Of a stretch of DNA of 12,809 bases, positions 1 through 6,272 are shown piece after piece (within the stretch, counting starts at the first letter, position 1; every line of letters begins with the position of its first letter). The notes under the pieces are model-generated. The model searched no databases and was not told the origin of the DNA. It saw nothing but the letters and a program-made list of their open reading frames with translations. Origin of the DNA: CAVWDI01 sp046259385 (GTDB lineage: Bacteria; Chloroflexota; Anaerolineae; Anaerolineales; UBA4823); contig JBJYWI010000133.1 in the NCBI GenBank assembly GCA_046259385.1, positions 1-12,809 on the forward strand, read 5' to 3'. The translations under genes and the position numbers were made by a program.

Positions 1-1086
1 CTTGAAGAACTGTATAACAGAGCGGTAACCCTACTCGAAGCCGGGCCAGAAGAAATTGCATTTATGCGTCTGAAGGCACAGCGAGCGGTCGAGGAATTTG
101 ACAGTAATTTACGCTTCGGATTGCCGCTGGAAGACAGTCTGACTTCCTGCTATTCCGGGAAACAGGGTGTCCTGGATGGGACATTGATCGCGGTGGATGG
201 TTCGCAGATCATCCCGGACCTACATGCTGAGATCAATTTCGGGCTGATCAATTTAGGCGCTGTGATTATGCGTTATGACGACCCCGGACCTCCCCGGATA
301 AAGATTAACAGCCAGCTATTGTATGAAAACCAACTTTACACTGAAACAGGGATAATCAGCGACTTGCAATTCTCACTGCTGCGGGATATTAATGAACGCC
401 GCTGGCTTGCTGAGCTGGCGTCTGAAAACCGGGCCCCGGTGACTGCCCTTACGGACGGTCCGATCGAATTGTGGGGAGCAAGACAGGGTGAAGGATGGGC
501 GGACTTCAAACAGAGCCTGGAGGAGTACAAACAGGTTCTTTCCAGCCTGGGGAGGCTGGGTGTGACTGTGTGCGGATATGTGGACAGCCCTGCTGCCAAC
601 CTGGTTACACGGTTTCTGGAGACAGACATAATTGCGGAAGCCAGGCTGCCAAATATCCGAAAGGAGCATCCCCTGCGCGGTGTAAAGGACCGAGTCCTTT
701 TCAGCGGTGTTTTAAGAAGCGGAGAGAGGACCGGGGTGTTTCGCCTGCAGTCACGCTCAGCGCAGGACTATCCGGGTGATCTGGCGCTCCATTTTTTCTA
801 TCTGAATGTGGGCACCCAGGCGAATTCTCAGCTGGTACGGGTTGAGATCCCGTCCTGGGTAGCAAGAAATGATGGCAGGCTGGATAATCTGCAGGCGGTC
901 CTGGTTGAACAATGCCGTATACTGGGCGACCGGCCATATCCTTACCTGCTGCACAGGGCGCATGAAACCGCGCTTGTCAGCATGGGGGAAAAGGAACAGA
1001 TCACCCAGATGCTGCTGGGCGAACTGCGCCGGCGGGGCATTGAGGTCGGCACACCCTCTTCAAAGAGTTTATTGAAAAGGTTGTAA
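1..1086 (+). CDS. nurA: NurA-family 5'-3' nuclease, 5'-truncated by window edge
   Basis: Probable NurA, the nuclease partner of HerA in DNA-end resection. The frame is open to base 1. The ATG at 64 has no Shine-Dalgarno site, so the real start probably lies outside the window. Numbered from that ATG, residues 42-48 contain the NurA metal-site signature around D45 (AVDGSQ), a second acidic site is D131 (TDGPIELWG), and the C-terminal block at 289-301 (DRPYPYLLHRAHE) resembles the conserved NurA end motif with H300. These motifs and the herA gene two genes downstream support the call. In this family the nuclease uses Mn/Mg and works as a dimer docked on the HerA hexamer (family knowledge). The stop is 20 bp before the next gene, so co-transcription is likely. 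The family assignment is firm; activity is inferred. Confidence 0.88.
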   Translation, partial: LEELYNRAVTLLEAGPEEIAFMRLKAQRAVEEFDSNLRFGLPLEDSLTSCYSGKQGVLDGTLIAVDGSQIIPDLHAEINFGLINLGAVIMRYDDPGPPRIKINSQLLYENQLYTETGIISDLQFSLLRDINERRWLAELASENRAPVTALTDGPIELWGARQGEGWADFKQSLEEYKQVLSSLGRLGVTVCGYVDSPAANLVTRFLETDIIAEARLPNIRKEHPLRGVKDRVLFSGVLRSGERTGVFRLQSRSAQDYPGDLALHFFYLNVGTQANSQLVRVEIPSWVARNDGRLDNLQAVLVEQCRILGDRPYPYLLHRAHETALVSMGEKEQITQMLLGELRRRGIEVGTPSSKSLLKRL

Positions 1087-1106
1087 AGAGAATTTGCGGA
1101 GATTTT

Positions 1107-1727
1107 ATGGAGAACAACAATTTATCTTCTATTGAAATAGGCCGGCTGTTGAGAGCGGGGATAAATGGTTTTGTTGCTGGTTGTAAGGTCGCATTATCAC
1201 AACAGCCCTCTTTTGGGGCGATGGTCGCCGCCCCTCAGGGGAATGGGTACCAAATCTACGGTCTGATACAGGATATCCGAATTGAGGATGATGGGCTTGT
1301 GCGCCAGCTCGTTACAGCAGATGTCACCGAAAGTAGCGTGATAGCAGATAACAGGATAAACCGCAATGTACCTCTCGAAATGAGCGTGGTCTGCATCGGC
1401 TACAAACAGGATGACCAGATCTACCACCTGCTGCCGCCGCGGCCTCCCTTAAGCCTAGATGTCATCCGACTGTGCGGGGGTGAGGAACTGCGGCAGTTCA
1501 CTGCAACAGGTCGCTTTGGGTATTTCCGGCATATTTTGAATGCTGCGGAAATTCCACCGGGAGAGTTGATTGCGGCTCATTTCAGGTTTGCGGCTGAAGC
1601 CCATCGGTCAGGGGGAGATTCAAGCTGGTCAAACGAGGCCGCTGCGGAGTTGATTACCATCCTGCGGGATGATTACCATACTCTGATGGGAGTGCTAAGC
1701 GCGCTGGGAGACACGCTGCAGTTTTAA
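1107..1727 (+). CDS. HAS-barrel-like protein between nurA and herA
   Basis: A 206-residue protein of unknown function. The ATG follows a GGAG site at about 5 bp spacing and lies 20 bp after nurA. Residues 17-110 look like a beta-rich HAS-barrel (HerA/ATP synthase N-terminal barrel). The stretch YGLIQDIRI parallels YGLVTDLQL in the N-terminal domain of the downstream HerA, and both are followed by a V/L-rich strand near a Pro-rich turn (LLPPRPPLSLDVIRL here). There is no Walker A or B motif. The C-terminal half (about 115-206) is probably alpha-helical and ends in a His/Asp-containing helix (ILRDDYHTLMGVLSALG). Gene starts here and in herA also look alike at DNA level (TTTATGGAGAA). I infer a paralogue of the HerA barrel without its motor, perhaps an adaptor in the NurA-HerA complex. 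The exact family is not established from sequence alone. Confidence 0.72.
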   Translation: MENNNLSSIEIGRLLRAGINGFVAGCKVALSQQPSFGAMVAAPQGNGYQIYGLIQDIRIEDDGLVRQLVTADVTESSVIADNRINRNVPLEMSVVCIGYKQDDQIYHLLPPRPPLSLDVIRLCGGEELRQFTATGRFGYFRHILNAAEIPPGELIAAHFRFAAEAHRSGGDSSWSNEAAAELITILRDDYHTLMGVLSALGDTLQF

Positions 1728-1773
1728 TTGTCAGATTTGGAAAACCAATAAAAGCGAATAATAAGGTTGATTT

Positions 1774-3498
1774 ATGGAGAATACACACATAACGGAGAGG
1801 GATCTGATAGGGTATGTTGTCGGCGGTGGATTACGGGAAAACCTGAAGGTGCGCCTGACTGTTTCCCCGCAGAGCATTCAGGAAGGGGCGTTTGTAGTGA
1901 TTGAGAGTGGGGAGTGGAATTATTACGGACTGGTGACGGACCTGCAGTTAGGCGCAACCGACCCGCGTTTTGCAGATGAGCAGAGCGAAGAACGTTTACC
2001 TGGAAATCTCTCCAACCTGCTGCATGGAAAGACGCTGTATACCAATCTGGTGGTTATGCCGGCGTTGATGCTAGAAATAGGGCCGGAGCCGGGGAGCAAG
2101 GAATACGTACGCTGGGCAGAGGAGATCGACTCGGGACTGCGCGAGCACCCAAGACCCCTGCCGGTGAAGAGCGTGCCACCTCACCATGCGCCGGTGAGGA
2201 TGGCGGATGAGGGGGATATCGCCGAGATTTTTGGAAAACCCGGGAAAGAATCCAATTTCACGATCGGATTTACGCGTGAGCAGGACCACCCAGTAAGCCT
2301 GAACCTGGATCGTTTTATCCAGCGGTCATCGGGCATTTTTGGGGCCACCGGAACAGGCAAATCATTCCTGACCAGGCTGCTCCTGGCAGGGTTGATCAAG
2401 CGAGCCAAAGCCTCGATCCTGGTCTTCGATATGCACAACGAATATGCCTATGACTATATTGAACCGGATTCCGGGCAAGATGTGAGTGGGTTAAAGGATA
2501 AGTTTCCGGCAAAAGTGAGGGTGGTCGGGCTGGGAGGTGGGACCCAGATCAAAGGCAGGACGCCGGATTTTAACCTGGAGATCGCCGAAAGCGAAATTTT
2601 GCCGGAGGATATTGAGCTGTTGACGCGTGAATTGAATCTGCGCGAAACAACACCCAATACTCTTGAAGGTCTGGTTGGTTCGTTTGGTAGCAGCAACTGG
2701 TTCACAAAATTTCGAAAAATGAATCGGAGGACGGTTGAGGATGAAAACGGAAAAATGGTGCCGCATTCTGAGAGTATAGCTGCCTGGGCTAATTCTGTGG
2801 GGGTGAATGTGATGGCTGCAGAAGGGCTGCATTCCAAACTGCAGCGGGTATTCAGGCGGCTGTACGTGGTGGAAGAGCCAGCGTCCGATACGATATCCAA
2901 CACCATCGCGGCCCTGGAAGCAGGGCAGCACGTGATCCTTTCTTTTGGAAGGTTCGATTCTGACCTTGACTACCTGCTGGCGAGCAATTTGCTGACCCGC
3001 CGCATAAGGCTGGCATGGGAAAAACACACAAATGAGTTTCACGCAAAAGGGGGTGCGGAACCGAGACCACTGGTGATTGTGCTTGAAGAGGCGCACAAAC
3101 TGTTAAACCGTGAGATGGCCGGGCAGACCACATTTAACACAATCGCTCGAGAAATGCGCAAGTATTATGTGACTCTGGTGATTGTCGACCAGCGCCCATC
3201 CCAGATTTATGATGAAGTGATGTCTCAGCTGGGAACGCGGGTTTCAGGCTGGCTGGGAGACGATGATGACATCCGAGCGGTCCTTTCCGGGCTGGCTGGA
3301 CGTGAAACCCTGCGGGGTATGCTGGCGCACCTGCAGGAGAAGGAGGAAGTGCTTTTACTGGGTTGGGGTGTGCCGATGCCGCTGCCGGTGCGATCACGAC
3401 GGTATGACAGAGCCTTCTGGGAACAGCTAACCGGCAAGTCAGGTGTGAAATCTAACCGCAAAAATCCCGAGGAGACTCTCAAGGAACTTGGATTCTAA
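1774..3498 (+). CDS. herA: HerA-type hexameric DNA translocase/helicase
   Basis: A 574-residue HerA/FtsK-superfamily ATPase that would pump DNA through a hexameric ring and feed it to NurA. Residues 10-105 form the HAS-barrel (YGLVTDLQLGATDPRF). The RecA-like motor follows, with Walker A GATGTGKS at 190-197, a FDMHNEY segment at 218-224, Walker B LVIVLEEAH at 433-441 with E438/E439 as catalytic candidates, and a VDQRPSQI sensor-like block at 471-478. Residues 290-340 carry a helical insertion typical of HerA. Length matches the family (about 500-600). The start has only a weak AAGG site and a 46-bp gap from the preceding gene. The nurA neighbour separates it from SIR2-HerA or DUF4297-HerA defence pairs, so genome maintenance is the likelier role, though defence is not excluded. 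Confidence 0.93.
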   Translation: MENTHITERDLIGYVVGGGLRENLKVRLTVSPQSIQEGAFVVIESGEWNYYGLVTDLQLGATDPRFADEQSEERLPGNLSNLLHGKTLYTNLVVMPALMLEIGPEPGSKEYVRWAEEIDSGLREHPRPLPVKSVPPHHAPVRMADEGDIAEIFGKPGKESNFTIGFTREQDHPVSLNLDRFIQRSSGIFGATGTGKSFLTRLLLAGLIKRAKASILVFDMHNEYAYDYIEPDSGQDVSGLKDKFPAKVRVVGLGGGTQIKGRTPDFNLEIAESEILPEDIELLTRELNLRETTPNTLEGLVGSFGSSNWFTKFRKMNRRTVEDENGKMVPHSESIAAWANSVGVNVMAAEGLHSKLQRVFRRLYVVEEPASDTISNTIAALEAGQHVILSFGRFDSDLDYLLASNLLTRRIRLAWEKHTNEFHAKGGAEPRPLVIVLEEAHKLLNREMAGQTTFNTIAREMRKYYVTLVIVDQRPSQIYDEVMSQLGTRVSGWLGDDDDIRAVLSGLAGRETLRGMLAHLQEKEEVLLLGWGVPMPLPVRSRRYDRAFWEQLTGKSGVKSNRKNPEETLKELGF

Positions 3499-3511
3499 TA
3501 TGGATTATATA

Positions 3512-3557
3512 TTGATTTACCCTTATGGGGGTAATATTAAATCCTGGAGTTTAATAT
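3512..3557 (+). promoter_or_regulatory. Putative ferritin promoter with overlapping palindrome
   Basis: A candidate sigma70 promoter is TTGATT (3512-3517), 17 bp, TATTAA (3535-3540), each 4/6 to consensus. A perfect 8-bp inverted repeat, ATATTAAA (3534-3541) and TTTAATAT (3550-3557) with an 8-bp spacer, covers the -10 box and likely start point, the position of a repressor operator. It does not match the classical Fur box. A smaller repeat TTACCC/GGGTAA (3517-3522, 3529-3534) lies between -35 and -10. The palindrome is seen; promoter use and regulator are inferred. Confidence 0.4.
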
Positions 3558-3593
3558 TTCAAATTGTTCCAGTATTGACAAAGGAGTAAAAAA

Positions 3594-4088
3594 ATGTTCA
3601 ACGAAAAAGTTATGGACGCCATGAATGAGCAGATAAAAAACGAGCTGTATTCAGCTTATATCTATCTCTCGATGGCTGCCCATTTTGAGGCTGTAAACCT
3701 GCCTGGTTTTGCACACTGGATGCGCATGCAGAGCAACGAGGAAGTTGAGCATGCCATGAAGTTTTTCGATTTTATCAACGAGCGCGGTGGGCGGGTTGAA
3801 CTCAAAGCTATCGACCAACCCCCGATTGAATGGGGATCCCCCCTTGAAATTTTTGAGACCGCGCTGGGTCACGAGCAGAAGGTGACCGGGATGATCAATA
3901 ACATATTCGAGACTGCCGTGCAGGAGAAAGATTACCCCTCCCAGATAATGCTGCAGTGGTTCATTGACGAGCAGGTGGAAGAGGAAAAAAGCGCAGGTGA
4001 GATTGTTGAGACTCTTAAAATGTTTGGCGAAAAAGATACAGTCATCATGCTGCTTGACCGCCAGCTTGGAGAGAGAGCCGAGGAATAA
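3594..4088 (+). CDS. ftnA: Bacterial non-heme ferritin (FtnA type)
   Basis: A 164-residue iron-storage protein expected to form the 24-subunit shell that oxidises Fe(II) and stores ferric mineral. The ferroxidase residues are all present at positions matching E. coli FtnA: E17 (KNELYSAYIY), E50 and H53 (NEEVEHAMKFF), E94, Q127 (DEQVEEE) and E130. There is no Met ligand of the bacterioferritin heme type, so this is Ftn rather than Bfr. AAAGGAG lies about 7 bp upstream of the ATG. The gene is flanked by a candidate operator and by an intrinsic terminator, so it appears to be a single-gene unit. Storage of iron next to DNA-repair genes fits Fenton-damage control, but that link is inference. Confidence 0.96.
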   Translation: MFNEKVMDAMNEQIKNELYSAYIYLSMAAHFEAVNLPGFAHWMRMQSNEEVEHAMKFFDFINERGGRVELKAIDQPPIEWGSPLEIFETALGHEQKVTGMINNIFETAVQEKDYPSQIMLQWFIDEQVEEEKSAGEIVETLKMFGEKDTVIMLLDRQLGERAEE

Positions 4089-4125
4089 CCTCCCGCCTCC
4101 TGCCAGTTAATTATTTTTATTGAAG

Positions 4126-4158
4126 ACTGCGGCGCTCACGAGCGCTGCAGTTTTAATT
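4126..4158 (+). terminator. Intrinsic terminator after ferritin
   Basis: An 11-bp stem, ACTGCGGCGCT (4126-4136) with AGCGCTGCAGT (4141-4151), contains one G-U pair, has the 4-nt loop CACG and is followed by TTTAATTT. It lies 37 bp after the ferritin stop. This is a good rho-independent terminator that separates ferritin from the Nudix gene. Confidence 0.8.
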
Positions 4159-4257
4159 TATGCACCTCCACCTGGAAGAAAGATGTGGTTAAATTGCCCC
4201 ACGAGAAAACACACCCAAAAGAGTTAGACAACTCGATGAATAAGAATTGAGGCGAGG

Positions 4258-4719
4258 ATGAAACTGGCGACGCTGTGCTATGTGCGTCATCAAGGGAAAA
4301 CGTTGATGATACACCGCATAAAAAAGGAGTACGATATCCATAAAGGAAAATGGAACGGGCTGGGAGGCAAATTTGAAACCGGCGAAACCCCCGAGGAGTG
4401 CGCCCGACGGGAGATTCTGGAAGAATCTGGTCTGACTGCGACCAACCTGTCATTAAAGGGACTGCTTACGTTTCCGGCGTTCGCTAATGATGAGGATTGG
4501 TATGCATTTGTGTTCGTTGTGGACCAGTTTGAAGGCGAAATAATCTCTTCACCGGAAGGCGAAATAAAGTGGATCGAGGATGAGAAATTAACAGAGCTTG
4601 AATTATGGGAGGGGGATCGTTATTTTCTTCCATGGCTGAACCAGAGCGGTTTTTTTTCGGGGAAATTTATCTACAAGGATGGGAACTTTATCGGCCACCA
4701 GGTCGAATTTTATGATTAG
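4258..4719 (+). CDS. Nudix hydrolase, MutT/8-oxo-dGTPase-like
   Basis: A 153-residue cytosolic pyrophosphohydrolase. The Nudix box is complete at 37-59: G37, E43, then REILEESG at 51-58 matching REUXEEXG, with E52, E55 and E56 as metal ligands. The preceding KWNGLGGKFE strand is characteristic of MutT/YtkD-like 8-oxo-dGTP diphosphatases, and TFPAFANDEDWYAFVFVVDQF (split over residues 71-93) provides the next strands. Substrate could be 8-oxo-dGTP or another oxidised nucleotide; the box alone does not decide. The gene follows the ferritin terminator by about 100 bp and needs its own promoter, which I could not identify. A GAGG site lies just before the ATG. It converges with the minus-strand transglycosylase gene, 23 bp away. 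Confidence 0.9.
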   Translation: MKLATLCYVRHQGKTLMIHRIKKEYDIHKGKWNGLGGKFETGETPEECARREILEESGLTATNLSLKGLLTFPAFANDEDWYAFVFVVDQFEGEIISSPEGEIKWIEDEKLTELELWEGDRYFLPWLNQSGFFSGKFIYKDGNFIGHQVEFYD

Positions 4720-4742
4720 GAGACGGGTACCCCGAGTCGCTC

Positions 4743-5378
4743 TCACTGGCGGTGGGTATCATAAATTGCCAGGACTTTATCAGCGTAAGCATACCCAACA
4801 TCCTTTGGACCGTAGTACCTGAGCGCTTCTCTCAGGTCCCCGTGATTCTTATGCAGGCGCGCCAGCATTCCTGTACCATACTTAAGGTTAAATTCCGGAT
4901 TGACCAGTTTTGACCTGGAGGGACGATCCATAAAACATGGTCCGTTAGCGCATAAGAAAGAAGAGGCCAGCCCATCGCTCGGCATTACCTGCATTAAACC
5001 GACTGCCCCGCTGCTGGAGTAAGCGTCCGGATTACCCCCGCTTTCCTGCAGGATAACTGCCGCGACCAGGTCGGGGGAGAGCTTGCGCTGACTAGCGTAA
5101 TGAGTGATCAATTTGCACCAGCGGTATACCTCTTTAGGGTAGCTCTGGCTGATGGCGCAATCCGCGGTTGCGGCATCACTGGGATTGTTCTCATCTTTAT
5201 CACCTTCCTCTTGATTCGCTGGCTCAGATTTTTCTCCGTACGTTTGAACCTGTCCCGGGATGGGTGAATTTTGCCCGCCATCATGAGACAGGTTTCCAGA
5301 GATTTTCCATAAAAACAGAGCCAGGAGCAGGCTCCCAGCGAGCGTGCCGAAAATAATTAGAAGTGCCCCACCTTTCAA
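4743..5378 (-). CDS. Membrane-anchored lytic transglycosylase (SLT domain)
   Basis: A 211-residue protein that should cleave peptidoglycan between MurNAc and GlcNAc outside the membrane. Translation starts at TTG (5378-5376), 6 bp after a perfect AGGAGG. Residues 5-24 form an uncleaved signal/anchor helix (LLIIFGTLAGSLLLALFLW). Residues 28-72 are a low-complexity acidic linker. The SLT/lysozyme-like domain spans about 85-207, with catalytic E112 in AVILQESGGNPDAY and the GAVGLMQVMP motif at 124-133. An insertion with C143 and C148, plus C74 and C88, could form disulfides, consistent with an exported domain. It is divergently transcribed from the membrane-protein gene at 5526 and shares its LexA-like operator region. 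Such enzymes occur in housekeeping, conjugation and phage contexts; no conjugation or phage genes are visible here. Confidence 0.9.
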   Translation of the reverse strand: MKGGALLIIFGTLAGSLLLALFLWKISGNLSHDGGQNSPIPGQVQTYGEKSEPANQEEGDKDENNPSDAATADCAISQSYPKEVYRWCKLITHYASQRKLSPDLVAAVILQESGGNPDAYSSSGAVGLMQVMPSDGLASSFLCANGPCFMDRPSRSKLVNPEFNLKYGTGMLARLHKNHGDLREALRYYGPKDVGYAYADKVLAIYDTHRQ

Positions 5379-5429
5379 TATGTTCCTCCTGTCGAGATAA
5401 AAGATTAAAAGAAAATAAAAAAGGGGTTA

Positions 5430-5458
5430 TTGACAAAAAAGAACATATGTTCTATTAT
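5430..5458 (+). promoter_or_regulatory. Sigma70 promoter for the 4-TM membrane protein
   Basis: The plus strand shows TTGACA (5430-5435), a 17-bp spacer and TATTAT (5453-5458). The -10 box occupies the same bases as the -10 box of the divergent promoter, so two polymerases could not bind together. The spacer contains the LexA-like palindrome. The predicted leader is about 60 nt. Confidence 0.75.
5440..5453. promoter_or_regulatory. LexA-like (SOS) box, perfect palindrome
   Basis: AGAACATATGTTCT is a perfect 14-bp palindrome with the GAAC-N4-GTTC core of the Gram-positive-type LexA/DinR site (consensus close to CGAACATATGTTCG). It lies between -35 and -10 of the plus promoter and just downstream of the -10 of the minus promoter. 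One dimer could therefore block both genes. Sequence and position are seen; LexA as the bound protein is inferred because lexA is not in the window. Confidence 0.65.
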
Positions 5459-5482
5459 AGTTGCGAAAAGGCATTCTGTCAA
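5454..5482 (-). promoter_or_regulatory. Perfect-consensus sigma70 promoter for the transglycosylase
   Basis: Read on the minus strand this is TTGACA (5482-5477), a 17-bp spacer and TATAAT (5459-5454), matching both consensus hexamers exactly. The predicted start falls near 5447, inside the palindrome at 5440-5453, and gives a leader of about 70 nt before the TTG start. A promoter this strong normally needs repression, which fits the palindrome. Confidence 0.8.
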
Positions 5483-5492
5483 CCACTTGACA
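5477..5492. repeat. Inverted repeat TGTCAA-CCAC-TTGACA
   Basis: Six-base arms with a 4-bp spacer overlap the -35 box of the transglycosylase promoter. The right arm is a second plus-strand TTGACA without a convincing -10 box 16-18 bp downstream. It may be a second operator or a coincidence of two -35-like hexamers. Confidence 0.4.
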
Positions 5493-5525
5493 AAAAAAAT
5501 TACACAAAATAACAGGAGGTAAACT

Positions 5526-6269
5526 ATGAGTACACAAGCAATCGGCAAAACAGGTTTCCGGGTGTCATTAAAGAAGATAAAGATAAGGCGCGGCTTGGCT
5601 TTTGGATTTATTATCCTGACTGCGCTAGCGGCATTTGAGATCTTTAACTTCAGCACCACAGAGTTCGCGCTTTCGGATTTGCTGGGAGACCTGAAGTTCC
5701 TAGGGCTGAAGTGGGCTACTATCCTGGCAGTTGCATTCTGCGCGATTGACTTCGCTGGGATCGCCCGCCTGTTCACGCCCGAGGAAGGGAACAAACAGGA
5801 AAATGAGGTCTGGTATCTGTTTGGAGCATGGCTGCTAGCGGCAACCATGAACGCGATGCTTACCTGGTGGGGCGTTTCAACGGCGATCGCGGACAATCAA
5901 ACTCTGGGCAGCGCGGTAGTTGGGCGGGAGACCCTGCTGGTTTTTGTCCCAATATTTGTTGCAATCCTAGTATGGCTCATCCGGGTGCTTATTATCGGAT
6001 CATTTTCGGTTGCCGGAGGGCGTTTGTTCAGCCAGGGAGATTTAGAGCGGCGCCCAACGCCGCGCTCAAACACGCGCAATGGTTCAAAGTCCTCGAGCAG
6101 CAGGCGCCGGAATGATTACCATCGCGTTCCGACGACAGTGCGCGCCACACCGGTGAAAACATTCCAGCCAGCGCCAAAACCAAGCGGCCGTCCAGGGAAT
6201 CCAATCGTCGCCCCCGCGCCCACATACCACCCAGTCGGAAGGGATATTCAGGGGGCAATTAGAGAATAA
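5526..6269 (+). CDS. Uncharacterised 4-TM membrane protein with basic tail
   Basis: A 247-residue protein that I do not recognise. The ATG follows AGGAGG at 6 bp. Residues 1-22 are basic (KKIKIRRG). Four hydrophobic segments lie at about 23-42, 60-83, 96-119 and 136-160. The second carries acidic D75 (AFCAIDFAGIARLF) and the third has a WLLAATMNAMLTWWG core, suggesting more than simple anchoring. Residues 165-247 form a tail rich in Arg, Ser and Pro, probably disordered and cytoplasmic by the positive-inside rule. It is divergent from a lytic transglycosylase and sits behind a LexA-like operator, so an envelope or division role in DNA damage is possible. It ends only 3 bp from the convergent kinase gene, with no terminator between. 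Function is unknown. Confidence 0.85.
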   Translation: MSTQAIGKTGFRVSLKKIKIRRGLAFGFIILTALAAFEIFNFSTTEFALSDLLGDLKFLGLKWATILAVAFCAIDFAGIARLFTPEEGNKQENEVWYLFGAWLLAATMNAMLTWWGVSTAIADNQTLGSAVVGRETLLVFVPIFVAILVWLIRVLIIGSFSVAGGRLFSQGDLERRPTPRSNTRNGSKSSSSRRRNDYHRVPTTVRATPVKTFQPAPKPSGRPGNPIVAPAPTYHPVGRDIQGAIRE

Positions 6270-6272
6270 TAA

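Noticed and set aside
64..66. ATG at 64 as the nurA start
   Set aside because: The frame is open upstream to base 1, and no Shine-Dalgarno site precedes this ATG, so the gene most likely begins outside the window.
1774..3498. HerA as part of an anti-phage SIR2-HerA or DUF4297-HerA system
   Set aside because: The neighbour is a NurA nuclease with its own metal-site motifs, not a SIR2 or DUF4297 protein.
3517..3534. TTACCC/GGGTAA stem as herA terminator
   Set aside because: Six-bp stem followed by TATTAAAT rather than a T-run; it lies within the candidate ferritin promoter instead.
5487..5515. Second plus-strand promoter starting with TTGACA at 5487
   Set aside because: The only possible -10 (TAACAG) matches poorly and overlaps the Shine-Dalgarno site of the gene at 5526.
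4743..6269. SLT enzyme and membrane protein as part of a prophage or conjugative element
   Set aside because: No integrase, relaxase, VirB/Tra, terminase or attachment repeats are visible in the window, and the flanking genes are ordinary chromosomal ones. It remains possible but unsupported.
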